A stretch of DNA of 64,000 nt from Bacillota bacterium (GTDB lineage Bacteria; Bacillota; Clostridia; Tissierellales; Gottschalkiaceae), in assembly GCA_023420895.1 (NCBI GenBank), contig JAEZUY010000005.1, forward strand, positions 62,001-126,000, given 5' to 3'. Shown here in pieces: positions 42,426 to 50,377 of this stretch; position 1 is the first letter of the stretch, and every line of letters begins with the position of its first letter. Below the pieces are notes generated by a model. It ran no database searches. It had not been told where the DNA came from and was given only the letters and a program-made list of their open reading frames with translations. The translations under genes were made by a program, and so were the position numbers.

Positions 42426-42776
42426 TTGAATAAAGATTTTGAGATTTTAAAAGTTTTATCAGATGAAACCAGATTTAAAATTATTAATTTACTGCTGAGA
42501 TACGACTTATGTGTAGGAGGGATAGCGAAAGAAGTAGGAATATCTAAGTCCGCTGTCTCGCAGCATCTGCAGATACTGCGCAAAGCTGAGCTCGTCACTG
42601 GTGAGAAAAGAGGATACTATACGCATTATACAGTTAACAGAAATCTTTTAGCTAAGCTGGGAGAAAAGCTGATTGAACTAAGCTCAGTCAAGAGATATGC
42701 TGAATGTTCTTCATTTAAAGAAGAACAGTGTAATGATAAAACAGATGGAAAGTCAAAAAAGAATAAATCAATCTGA
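42426..42776 (+). CDS. ArsR family transcriptional regulator
   Basis: The 116-residue winged-helix protein has the ArsR/SmtB core (FEILKVLSDETRFKIINLLL; VGISKSAVSQHLQILRKAELV; wing KRGYYTHYTVN). One cysteine lies just before the recognition region (DLCVGG) and two near the C-terminus (ECSS, EEQCND), so metal or oxyanion sensing by thiols is possible; the classical ELCVCDL site is not complete. It starts with TTG 42426 behind CAGGAG and is followed by the split chromate transporter, which it probably controls. The lysine-rich tail is unusual but short. Confidence 0.9.
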   Translation: MNKDFEILKVLSDETRFKIINLLLRYDLCVGGIAKEVGISKSAVSQHLQILRKAELVTGEKRGYYTHYTVNRNLLAKLGEKLIELSSVKRYAECSSFKEEQCNDKTDGKSKKNKSI

Positions 42777-42793
42777 TTGGAAAGGAACCTGAT

Positions 42794-43378
42794 ATGAAAA
42801 AACATATTTTACTGGATCTGCTTTTAACTTTTATGAAAATCGGTTTATTTACATTTGGTGGCGGCTATGCCATGATTTCCATTATTGAAGATAACTGTGT
42901 TGAAAAGAAAAAGTGGATCACACTTGACGAAATGATGAATATAACTGTAATTGCAGAATCTACACCCGGACCGATTGCTATCAACTGTGCTACATTTATA
43001 GGCTATAAGCAGGCCGGTTTTTGGGGATCGCTCTTTGCAACATTTGGTGTCATATTGCCGTCCTTTATAGTGATTTATACAATTTCCATGTTTCTTGACA
43101 ATTTTCTTGAATTTGAGATTATTGCAAATGCTTTTAAAGGTATAAAAATTGCAGTAGGTCTTCTTATTTTAAGAGTTGCTTTTAAAATGATAAAGAAGAT
43201 GGACAATACAGTTCAGACGAGAACAATAATGGTCTGTTCTTCGATTATTATGCTCCTTATAAATATATTTTCATGGAATTTTTCAGCTATAAATTTAATT
43301 CTGATTGCGGCAGCTGTCAGTTTAGCTGTTTTTTCTGTGAAGACTGCTAGGAAAGAGAAAGGCGGTAAAGAAGAATGA
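42794..43378 (+). CDS. Chromate transporter, half-size subunit 1
   Basis: The 194-residue membrane protein is a short-chain CHR domain: MKIGLFTFGGGYAMISIIE, PGP motif AESTPGPIAINCATFIGY (near residues 55-72), GFWGSLFATFGVILPSF. Short-chain CHR proteins work as pairs encoded by adjacent genes. They export chromate in some bacteria, but other anions are possible in anaerobes. It overlaps the second subunit by 4 bp. Confidence 0.93.
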   Translation: MKKHILLDLLLTFMKIGLFTFGGGYAMISIIEDNCVEKKKWITLDEMMNITVIAESTPGPIAINCATFIGYKQAGFWGSLFATFGVILPSFIVIYTISMFLDNFLEFEIIANAFKGIKIAVGLLILRVAFKMIKKMDNTVQTRTIMVCSSIIMLLINIFSWNFSAINLILIAAAVSLAVFSVKTARKEKGGKEE

Positions 43379-43938
43379 TTTATTTTGAGCTTTTTTTAGG
43401 ATTTATTTATGTAGGCTGTTTTGCGTTTGGAGGCGCATATGCGGCGATTCCTTTAATTCGCGATGTAGTTCTTTCTTACGGATGGCTGACAGACGAAGCA
43501 CTGACATATATGATTGCAGTTAGTGAAAGTACGCCCGGTCCGATTATGATTAATCTTGCAACTTATGTAGGAAGCACTCAAGCCGGTTTTTGGGGCGCTG
43601 TCATTGCGACAGTATCAGTAGCTCTGCCGTCTTTTATTATAATACTTTTACTGATGATTTCGCTGAAAAAATTCTTGGAAAACAGATATGTTCAGGCTGT
43701 TTTAAATGGGTTGAAGCCGTGTATTATCGGCATTATTCTTGCCACTGGAATCTATATGACATTTAATAATTTTATTACGCCGATGAATGATGCTTCTGAA
43801 AATATGAAAGCTGTTTTTACCGCTTCTCTTTTAGTTATAATAATGCTTGGGTCAAAACGGATACTAAAAAAACATATCAGTCCTATTACGCTGATTATCA
43901 TATCAGCATTTTTGGGAATTGCTGTATATGGGTTATAG
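43375..43938 (+). CDS. Chromate transporter, half-size subunit 2
   Basis: The 187-residue partner has the same CHR elements: GCFAFGGAYAAIPLIRD, SESTPGPIMINLATYVG and GFWGAVIATVSVALPSF. Its ATG overlaps the stop of subunit 1 (ATGA), so equal synthesis by translational coupling is likely. The operon arsR-chr-chr ends in a good terminator. Confidence 0.93.
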   Translation: MIYFELFLGFIYVGCFAFGGAYAAIPLIRDVVLSYGWLTDEALTYMIAVSESTPGPIMINLATYVGSTQAGFWGAVIATVSVALPSFIIILLLMISLKKFLENRYVQAVLNGLKPCIIGIILATGIYMTFNNFITPMNDASENMKAVFTASLLVIIMLGSKRILKKHISPITLIIISAFLGIAVYGL

Positions 43939-43948
43939 ACAAGTAATT

Positions 43949-43983
43949 AAAAACCGGATAAATTCACTTTATCCGGTTTTTTT
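43949..43983 (+). terminator. Terminator of the arsR-chr operon (probably bidirectional)
   Basis: AAAACCGGATAAA/TTTATCCGGTTTT stem (13 bp) with a 5-nt loop and T-run; also placed to end the convergent macrodomain gene. Confidence 0.9.
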
Positions 43984-43998
43984 AATATATAGTTCATA

Positions 43999-44778
43999 TT
44001 ATTTTTCTATTAATATTTTGCTGTAAATGTCATAATCTTTCTGTTTAAAGACATTAAAAACTACTTTTATATTACTATTATGCTTTTTCTTAAAATTAAT
44101 TACAGTATCTACAGCTATTTTAGCCGCTTCTTCACTTGGAAAACCGAACAAACCTGTAGATATGCAGCAGAAAGCTATACTTTTGAGGCCGTTTTTTTCT
44201 GCAATTTCCAGGCAGGAATTATAGGATGATTTAAGAAGATCTATATGTCTTTGTTCCAGTTCACGGTGAACTATAGGACCTACAGTATGAATAACATATT
44301 TTGAGGGAAGATTGTATGCTGACGTTATTTTAGCACTTCCTGTAGGCTCCGGATGTCCCTGTTTTTCCATTAAATCGGCGCATTCCAGTCTCAGCTGAAC
44401 TCCGCTGAAGGTATGAATGCAGTTGTCTATACACAGATGGTTTGGAACATAGCATCCTGTCATACCGCTGTTCGCGGCATTTACTATGGCATCAGTTTCA
44501 AGTAGAGTAATATCTCCCTTCCACAAGTATATATCTTTCATAATTGGGGTTAAATGTTTTAATTTTACAATACCTTTCATTCTGATTTCTTCCTGAAGAT
44601 ATTCGTCCTGAATTTTAAGGAACTCGGAATCTGCAGGTTCAGGCATACGGATATTCATAAGGGCACGAAGAAGCATCTTCTGCTTATTTGCATCTTCAGA
44701 TATTTTCATTCCTCTATAATCGGGTTTTTCGTCAACAAGTCTTCTGATTAAATATAATCTTCTTTCTGACTGATTCAA
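43999..44778 (-). CDS. Zinc-containing macrodomain ADP-ribosyl hydrolase
   Basis: The 259-residue protein has an N-terminal helical part (about 1-75) and a macrodomain (about 80-255): DIYLWKGDITLLETDAIVNAANSGMTGCYVPNHLCIDNCIH includes the ADP-ribose loop and the Cys/His cluster of zinc macrodomains; a second loop is CCISTGLFGFPSEEAAKIA. Such enzymes remove ADP-ribose placed by the linked sirtuin in staphylococci and streptococci. It lies 11 bp after the SirTM gene and so forms its reversal partner. Confidence 0.92.
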   Translation of the reverse strand: MNQSERRLYLIRRLVDEKPDYRGMKISEDANKQKMLLRALMNIRMPEPADSEFLKIQDEYLQEEIRMKGIVKLKHLTPIMKDIYLWKGDITLLETDAIVNAANSGMTGCYVPNHLCIDNCIHTFSGVQLRLECADLMEKQGHPEPTGSAKITSAYNLPSKYVIHTVGPIVHRELEQRHIDLLKSSYNSCLEIAEKNGLKSIAFCCISTGLFGFPSEEAAKIAVDTVINFKKKHNSNIKVVFNVFKQKDYDIYSKILIEK

Positions 44779-44789
44779 AATATCACTCC

Positions 44790-45674
44790 TTAATATAATA
44801 AATTCTGCATTAAGTCAGAAATAACTTTATCTATATCAGCACTTATTACTATTGAGCGTTCTTCAAGCTGTTTAGGATAACTTGGCTGATCCAGATTTAC
44901 ACTTGCAAATATAGCTTCAGGATTGTCCAAAGTCATTTTCCAGAAAGGAAATTTAATGACTCCAGGTGAGTTAAATCCTACACCCAGCTCTAAGAACAGA
45001 ATTTTACCGCTCATATGTTTTTTCATATAGTCTATATATCTATTATAAGCGATATGCCAGCCTTTATCTCTCACAAATGTATTGTCCCAGAATAGATTGA
45101 AATCCATTTCTTTGCCGCATTTAGGACAGTGAGGAATCAGTCCTTCGGGTATTTTCATATCATGTTCCTGTTCAATCATCTCTTTTAAAATTTCATAATT
45201 GTCATAGGTTTCATCATGGCAGGGAACAGAACACTGAAACAGACCGAAATCTCCCTGTGTATAGCACTGTTTCTCTTTTGGAAAGCCTGCTCTTATAAAA
45301 GTATGATCTATATTTGTAGTAAGAACGAAATAGTCTTTATTTTCAAGGAGTTCTAGAAGATTATTTAAAGTATCATTTGGAATTTCCATGAAACGGTTTA
45401 TCCATGCCCATCTTGACCAGTAGGCCCATCTTTCTTCTCTAGATTCGAAAGGTGCAAAACACCCTGTATACATATCAGTGATTCCATATTTTTCTACAAA
45501 ATCTCCAAAATACTTCTGAAGTCTTTTTCCTGTAAAATCGAGTCCTGCAGCAGTTGAAAGTCCGGCGCCTGCACCTATTACAACAGCATCAGCGGCTTCG
45601 AAAGCATCTTTAAGTTTTAAAATTTCTTCTTCATATTCTCCAGTCGTATTCTGTACTATATCATTTAATGTCAT
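44790..45674 (-). CDS. SirTM-type sirtuin (protein ADP-ribosyltransferase)
   Basis: The 294-residue protein has the sirtuin NAD loop GAGAGLSTAAGLDF (near residues 37-50), TTNIDHTFIRAGF, and a CPKC zinc half. At the catalytic-histidine position it reads YTQGDFGLFQC, with Gln, the hallmark of class M sirtuins that ADP-ribosylate lipoylated GcvH-like carrier proteins rather than deacylate. ATG 45674 follows GTGGAGG and is preferred to an upstream ATG at 45746. The GcvH-L and LplA2 partners found in staphylococcal operons are not in this window. Confidence 0.9.
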   Translation of the reverse strand: MTLNDIVQNTTGEYEEEILKLKDAFEAADAVVIGAGAGLSTAAGLDFTGKRLQKYFGDFVEKYGITDMYTGCFAPFESREERWAYWSRWAWINRFMEIPNDTLNNLLELLENKDYFVLTTNIDHTFIRAGFPKEKQCYTQGDFGLFQCSVPCHDETYDNYEILKEMIEQEHDMKIPEGLIPHCPKCGKEMDFNLFWDNTFVRDKGWHIAYNRYIDYMKKHMSGKILFLELGVGFNSPGVIKFPFWKMTLDNPEAIFASVNLDQPSYPKQLEERSIVISADIDKVISDLMQNLLY

Positions 45675-45768
45675 GAACTTTCCTCCACCAAAATAAATAA
45701 TCTTATAATTTATTTTAATTATATTGAACTTAATATGATAAAACAATATATTAACAAACTTATAAGCT

Positions 45769-45816
45769 ACTAATAAATTTAATAGTGTGAAAGGCTTTGC
45801 TATTAAAATTATTAGT
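45769..45816. repeat. Long AT-rich inverted repeat between sirTM and the PNPOx-like gene
   Basis: Arms of 17 bp (45769-45785 and 45800-45816) pair with a single mismatch around a 14-nt loop (TGTGAAAGGCTTTG). No clean T-tract follows on either strand. It may be an operator, a structured RNA or a weak terminator; no gene assignment is possible. Confidence 0.6.
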
Positions 45817-45913
45817 TTCTAATTAATTTATTAAGATATTGTCTCAAAATTTCATGTATTCTATACTGAAACTGTAAATCAGAGAAAAGTATAAAAATTC
45901 AGGAGGGATTGAT

Positions 45914-46308
45914 ATGTTTAATGACAATGTAAAAAAATACTAGAAGAGAGCATGTGGGATCTAGCTACATGTTTAAACAATGAGCCAAACGTTGTGCCAG
46001 TTGCTTTTAAAGATATAACAGATGACGGAAAGCTATTAATAGGCGATGTATTTTTAGAAACTACTTTAAAAAATATTCAGGAAAACGAAGGAAGAATAGC
46101 GATATCTGCATATAATGCTCAAAATCTTGAAGGTTATCAGATAAAAGGAAAAGCTGAATATATAACTGAAGGAGAAATCGTAAATACATTTAAAGCCATT
46201 GTTGAAGATATATTTGACGGAGCAGTTACAGCTAAAGGAGCTCTGATAATAACTCCAGAAAAAGTTATAGTCACTACACCGGGCGCTGACAATAAAAAAG
46301 TTCTATAA
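45914..46308 (+). pseudogene. Pyridoxamine 5'-phosphate oxidase-like flavoprotein, frameshifted at an A7 tract
   Basis: ATG 45914, 6 nt after AGGAGGG, begins MFNDNVKK but meets TAG at 45941. After the A7 tract (45931-45937) the -1 frame continues ILEESMWDLATCLNNEPNVVP and runs to 46308, giving a normal PNPOx-like (FMN-binding split barrel) protein of about 131 residues. One more A would restore the frame. A start at ATG 45952 without a good site would give 118 residues lacking the first strand region. A -1 slip on AAA-AAA or RNA polymerase slippage could also rescue it, as could a sequencing error. Confidence 0.75.
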
Positions 46309-46357
46309 TATAGTCTGCGGAGATAAAATAATCTGCTGTTTTACAGGAGGCTGTTTC

Positions 46358-46573
46358 ATGACTGAAAAAAATCGATTAATAAATAGAGCTTCTATAGATT
46401 TGAGAAGATGTGCAGGATGCGGAGCATGTATTAAAATTTGTCCGAAAAGAGCGATTCATATGAAAAAAGGATGGATAAGCTGGGTAGACCAGACGAAATG
46501 TTCAGGCTGCGGAAAATGTGTTAATATATGTCATAAAAAAGCCCCTGATATTATAAGAATAAGCCACTCATAA
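46358..46573 (+). CDS. Small 2[4Fe-4S] ferredoxin-like protein
   Basis: The 71-residue protein has two complete cluster motifs, CAGCGACIKICP (near residues 18-29) and CSGCGKCVNICH (near 48-59), with the last proline of the second replaced by His. It probably carries electrons. It lies 49 bp after the PNPOx-like gene and before an HxlR regulator. Start ATG follows ACAGGAGGC. Confidence 0.92.
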   Translation: MTEKNRLINRASIDLRRCAGCGACIKICPKRAIHMKKGWISWVDQTKCSGCGKCVNICHKKAPDIIRISHS

Positions 46574-46636
46574 ATTTCATAGTTACTGTAAAATGAAATG
46601 ATACTGTGATACGATAAATATAATCAGGGAGGGAGA

Positions 46637-47017
46637 ATGATGTACCAGAAAAAACTTGAAGAAGACATTCGATGTCCGCTGGAATATGGACTGGGAGTTT
46701 TTGGCGGTAAATGGAATTCAAGAGTTATTTGCGTTCTCGCAGAACTTGGAACTTTGAGATACAGTGAAATCCGAAAAGAAATGATGAATATCACGGATGC
46801 TGTCTTATCATCAACACTGAAAAGTCTCATTGCCAATGATATGGTTGAGCGTAAATCGTATAATGAAATTCCGCCCAGAGTGGAGTACAGTCTAAGTGAA
46901 AAAGGCAAGTCTGTAATTCCAATTCTCCAGAGTATTTGTAAATGGTCAGGTGCATTTCATAAAGATAGTAATGAAAATTCTATGAAACAGTGTCAAAAAT
47001 GTGATTATAACCGATAA
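46637..47017 (+). CDS. HxlR family transcriptional regulator
   Basis: The 126-residue winged-helix protein has the HxlR core: CPLEYGLGVFGGKWNSRVICVL, LRYSEIRKEMMNITDAVLSSTLKSL and the wing IPPRVEYSLSEKGKSVIPIL. HxlR proteins often sense aldehydes or redox state; two C-terminal cysteines (CQKC) may bind metal or respond to oxidation. Two adjacent ATGs (46637, 46640) follow GGGAGGG. Probable regulator of the preceding flavoprotein/ferredoxin genes, by position only. Confidence 0.92.
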   Translation: MMYQKKLEEDIRCPLEYGLGVFGGKWNSRVICVLAELGTLRYSEIRKEMMNITDAVLSSTLKSLIANDMVERKSYNEIPPRVEYSLSEKGKSVIPILQSICKWSGAFHKDSNENSMKQCQKCDYNR

Positions 47018-47067
47018 AATATATTAAACAAGAGAAGATATTGTCATATGTGGATTTTAATTTAGAT

Positions 47068-47099
47068 AAAACTCCCGGAAATACTTTCCGGGAGTTTTT
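47068..47099. terminator. Bidirectional terminator between hxlR-type gene and the SLH gene
   Basis: AAACTCCCGGAAA/TTTCCGGGAGTTT stem with a 3-nt loop; T-runs on both strands. Confidence 0.92.
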
Positions 47100-47118
47100 A
47101 TATTTTAAAATTCAATTT

Positions 47119-48156
47119 TTACGGCATTGTTATATCTATTGGCAGATTGATTATATCGTTAATAAGATTGTTATTATTTATTTTTTTTAAAAGATCTGGA
47201 TTTATCTTGTCGAATATATCTGGAATAACTGTGATATTTTCTATATTGTCATTATTTTCAGTTAAGATTTCATCAATAATATCATCCCAGTCTATTATAT
47301 TGCCAAGATGTTTTCTTATACAGTCTAGATTATAATCCGTATGGTAAACTAAAGTTTCACTTGGCGGTCTTGTAGTATAGCCGGGAGTCAGTCCATAATA
47401 ATGGTCTTTGAGAGTTCTAGTCATGTTAACCATTTTTATGGCTTCAGCTCTTGTTATCGGATTATCTGGTCTGAATTCTACATAAGTAGTCGTTCCGACA
47501 ATCGGATCTGAAACTTTATAGCTGTTGTATCCGTTCATTATTCCAAGACCGTAAAGCATATTCAGATACTTATGAGCCCAATGCTGCCAAGTCTCAGTGC
47601 TGTTTTCATAATATCCTCTTGTGTCTCCGACAATCATAGCCGGATTTCCTACGTTTATATAACCCATTGCATCCGCAGCAGAAATTACTATTTTAGCAAA
47701 TTCTCCGCGTGTAATATTTTTTTCCGGTCTATACAGTCCATCCGGATATCCGTTTATTATTCTAGTATCTTTAGGATTGTATTCTTCATCTAAATCTGAA
47801 GTCATATAAGATTTATAGTAATGACTTGCAAGCGAATTTATTTTCTTAGTATTTTTAGTCTCTTTAGGCAAATCTGGGAATATATGCGGCGCACAGTCAT
47901 TATCAGGTTTTTCGAAATATATGCGCAGCAAATCATCCACAAGTTCAGCACATTCGGCTCTAGTGAGGTAAAGATCAGGATGAAGAGATTCTTCATCAAA
48001 CTGTTCAAGAGCATTGTCTTCTTCTAGTTCCTCTATGTACTTTTCTGCCCAGTGACCTTCGATATCATTATAAGCGAAAGATGTAGATCCTATAAATGAA
48101 ACCGAAGACAATACAACAGATGCTGCCGTCATTACAGATACAATTTTCTTTTTCAT
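47119..48156 (-). CDS. S-layer homology (SLH) domain surface protein
   Basis: The 345-residue exported protein has a Sec signal peptide (about 1-28, cleavage near SFA) followed by three SLH-like repeats: YNDIEGHWAEKYIEEL (about 29-90), NGYPDGLYRPEKNITRGEFAKIVI (about 135-160) and the third ending EFRPDNPITRAEAIKMV (about 225-245). SLH domains bind pyruvylated secondary cell-wall polymer. The last 100 residues are Asn/Asp/Ile-rich and resemble nothing known. It starts after GGGGGAA and is monocistronic. Confidence 0.9.
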   Translation of the reverse strand: MKKKIVSVMTAASVVLSSVSFIGSTSFAYNDIEGHWAEKYIEELEEDNALEQFDEESLHPDLYLTRAECAELVDDLLRIYFEKPDNDCAPHIFPDLPKETKNTKKINSLASHYYKSYMTSDLDEEYNPKDTRIINGYPDGLYRPEKNITRGEFAKIVISAADAMGYINVGNPAMIVGDTRGYYENSTETWQHWAHKYLNMLYGLGIMNGYNSYKVSDPIVGTTTYVEFRPDNPITRAEAIKMVNMTRTLKDHYYGLTPGYTTRPPSETLVYHTDYNLDCIRKHLGNIIDWDDIIDEILTENNDNIENITVIPDIFDKINPDLLKKINNNNLINDIINLPIDITMP

Positions 48157-48272
48157 TTTAATTCCCCCTTAATGTAAAAAGATCAGTATTTCCATTAAAT
48201 AAATACCCTGAATTATTAATTCAAAAATATAGGATTATAGAAAATATAAAAAATCTGGAAAAGAAATTAGAC

Positions 48273-48305
48273 AAAAGAAAACCCCTGATTTTTTAAAATC
48301 AGGGG
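48273..48305 (-). terminator. Terminator of the peroxiredoxin gene
   Basis: On the minus strand, GCCCCTGATTTT pairs with AAAATCAGGGG-type arms and is followed by TTTTCTTTT. Confidence 0.85.
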
Positions 48306-48322
48306 CCATTTTATATTAAATT

Positions 48323-48997
48323 CTATTTATCTTCATCTTTAAATACTAGCCACCAAGTTTCAGCACGTACTCCGTCTTCATCAAGGTTAGCACTTTTTTC
48401 TGCTTTTTCAACAGTGTTTGCTGGCGGAATTATAACAGGTTCGCCTGGTCTCCAGTCAGCTGGAAGTGCAAATCCTTCGTCCGCTTTTTGAAGTCCTTGA
48501 ACTATACGTTTTATTTCATCGAAGTTTCTTCCCAGTTCTTGCGGATAGTACAGTATTGTACGGATTATTCCTTCAGGGTCTACTACGAATACTGCTCTAA
48601 CAGCTGAAGTAGTTGACTGAGCTGGCTGAATCATTCCGTATTTTTCTGATACATCCATTGATATATCAACTATAACAGGGAAACGCACATCTGCTCCTTT
48701 TTCTCCGCGGAATTCTATATCCTTCATTGAACGTATCCAAGCTATGTGAGCTTGAAGTCCGTCAACTGAAAGTCCTATAAGTTCAGTGTTAATTTCAGCA
48801 AATTCTTCCTGCATTCTTGCAAATGTTATAAATTCAGTTGTACAAACTGGTGTGAAATCTGCAGGGTGCGAGAATAATATTGCCCACTTTCCTTTATAGT
48901 CTTCAGGGAATGATATTGGTCCGTTCGTCGTTACCGCTTCAAAATGAGGAGCCGGCTCTCCTATTAATGGCAGTCTTTTTACATTGTTTTCTTCCAT
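48323..48997 (-). CDS. Peroxiredoxin (Prx6/AhpC-TSA family)
   Basis: The 224-residue protein has the peroxidatic cysteine in PADFTPVCTTEF (Cys52) and the long C-terminal domain (about 150-224) of the Prx6-like group. The C-terminal region has no second cysteine in the displayed frame, which fits a 1-Cys mechanism. ATG 48997 follows AAAGGAG and starts the family N-terminus (LPLIGEPAPHF); the frame upstream to 49030 has no site. It stands alone upstream of a long AT-rich spacer. Confidence 0.94.
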   Translation of the reverse strand: MEENNVKRLPLIGEPAPHFEAVTTNGPISFPEDYKGKWAILFSHPADFTPVCTTEFITFARMQEEFAEINTELIGLSVDGLQAHIAWIRSMKDIEFRGEKGADVRFPVIVDISMDVSEKYGMIQPAQSTTSAVRAVFVVDPEGIIRTILYYPQELGRNFDEIKRIVQGLQKADEGFALPADWRPGEPVIIPPANTVEKAEKSANLDEDGVRAETWWLVFKDEDK

Positions 48998-49410
48998 GAT
49001 TAAAATTCTCCTTTCAAAATCATAAGTCATCTATCCATATTCATACCCTTAGTTTTTATTTAAAACCATATTGGGTTAATAAAAGATATTAATTATTATT
49101 ATTATAAAATAATAAACAGCTTTAACTGCTGTAATTCACAGTGTTTCACAGGGATATAAATTTCAACATAGATAAATTAAATAGAAATATAAATAATAAT
49201 AGATTATACAAATAATACTCAAATATTTATATTGATTTTAAAGATTGAATACTAAATAGACATAATTAGTTTTAAATTCAGATTTGGAATGAAATGTGAT
49301 AAATAATAAAAATTTATTTGACTATATAACAGGTACCTGTTCTAATTACTTTAGAAGGTACCTTATGTAAAAATATTAATTACGAGTTAGAATAAATGGA
49401 GGTAGTAATA
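48998..49410. other. Long intergenic region between peroxiredoxin and marR-type gene
   Basis: About 410 bp of AT-rich DNA with divergent promoters. The right end holds the MarR promoter and its twin palindromes. An AT-rich imperfect inverted repeat (TATTAT/ATAATA near 49095-49112) might be a PerR-like box for the peroxiredoxin gene but is too degenerate to call. No gene was seen. Confidence 0.5.
49318..49364 (+). promoter_or_regulatory. marR-type promoter with two AGGTACCT palindromes
   Basis: TTGACT (49318-49323), 17-bp spacer, TCTAAT (49341-49346). ACAGGTACCTGT (49329-49340) is a perfect palindrome in the spacer; AAGGTACCTT (49355-49364) is a second one at the start region. Centres are 25 bp apart. 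The layout indicates autoregulation by the adjacent regulator. Confidence 0.75.
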
Positions 49411-50133
49411 ATGATAAACGATATGCACTCAGATATATGCAGAAAGCTTTCTAAACTTCAAATGCTTTTAGATAAGAAAAGACTTGCAAAGAAAGCGGAA
49501 AAAGGACCTCTTGCAGATGATACAAGAGGACAGGGAAGAGTTCTTGCTATGCTCAGAATGCAGCCTAAAATAAGCACATCTGATCTGGCTTTCTTGCTTG
49601 GAATACGTCCTCAGTCTCTTAATGAGCTTCTTGTGAAACTGGAAAACAGTGAGTATATAGAAAGAAAGCCGTCAGAAGAAGATGGCAGAGTAACAATCGT
49701 AAGTCTTACTGAAAAAGGAAAAGAAGTGGAAGTAGGAAAATGCGACTGTAATGAAGTATTTAAAAGTCTTACTGATGAAGAACGTAAAAACTTTGAAGAA
49801 TATTTAGATAAAATAAATGCTTCTCTATGTGAAGAGCTCGGAGAAGTTACTGAAGAAGAAATAGAAGAATGGATGAAAAATCAGAAAAAAGAAAAGGGGA
49901 AGAAAGAAGAAATGAACGGAAAAGGAAAAGGAAAAGGCAAAGGTAAAGGAAAAGGCGGACACAGATACGGAAAGATGAGAAACGAAGCTAAAAAAGGAAA
50001 AGGTTCAGGAGAAGAGCATAAACACGGAAAACCTGAAGATAAAGGAATGGAAAAAGGAAAATCTGAAGGCAAAGGCAAAGGCAAGGGAAGAGGTAAAGGC
50101 AAGGAAGGAAAAGAAGAAAAAGGCGGATGCTAG
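49411..50133 (+). CDS. MarR family regulator with long Lys/Gly repeat tail
   Basis: The 240-residue protein has a normal MarR winged helix in residues about 1-150 (GQGRVLAMLRMQPKISTSDLAFLLGIRPQSLNELLVKLE; wing SEEDGRVTIVSLTEKGKEVE). The last 80 residues are nearly all K, G, E, with runs of KGKGKG, a His-containing island (GGHRYGK; EEHKHGK), and a terminal GGC. Related MarR proteins with charged tails occur in anaerobes, but the tail's role is unknown; nucleic-acid or metal binding is possible. ATG 49411 follows GGAGG; ATG 49396 lies before that site. Its promoter has paired palindromes. Confidence 0.9.
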   Translation: MINDMHSDICRKLSKLQMLLDKKRLAKKAEKGPLADDTRGQGRVLAMLRMQPKISTSDLAFLLGIRPQSLNELLVKLENSEYIERKPSEEDGRVTIVSLTEKGKEVEVGKCDCNEVFKSLTDEERKNFEEYLDKINASLCEELGEVTEEEIEEWMKNQKKEKGKKEEMNGKGKGKGKGKGKGGHRYGKMRNEAKKGKGSGEEHKHGKPEDKGMEKGKSEGKGKGKGRGKGKEGKEEKGGC

Positions 50134-50199
50134 TAAATAACTGAAGATGCTGATAATAAATTATATACTTGACAATAATTAATAATATTAGAGATAAAG

Positions 50200-50225
50200 A
50201 CCTGGAGAATTTCTCCAGGTTTTTT
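50200..50225 (+). terminator. First of two tandem terminators after the MarR gene
   Basis: ACCTGGAGAA/TTCTCCAGGT, a 10-bp stem with a very short loop, then TTTTT. Confidence 0.9.
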
Positions 50226-50228
50226 AAG

Positions 50229-50259
50229 AGCCTGTTTTTGTTAAAGAACAGGCTTTTTC
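50229..50259 (+). terminator. Second of two tandem terminators after the MarR gene
   Basis: AGCCTGTT/AACAGGCT stem with a 10-nt loop and TTTTT, 3 bp after the first. Confidence 0.85.
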
Positions 50260-50377
50260 TTCTTTACTTGATAGATAAGCATTCATTTTTTTGCTATAAT
50301 GAGGTAAATGATACATATTATCAAAAAAGGAGATATGAAATGAATTAGAGGCTGAATATTTGAAAGGAGTAATAAAA

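Noticed and set aside
49881..50102. Minus-strand open frame rich in Pro-Leu-Pro-Phe
   Set aside because: It is only the reverse complement of the Lys/Gly repeat tail of the MarR gene.
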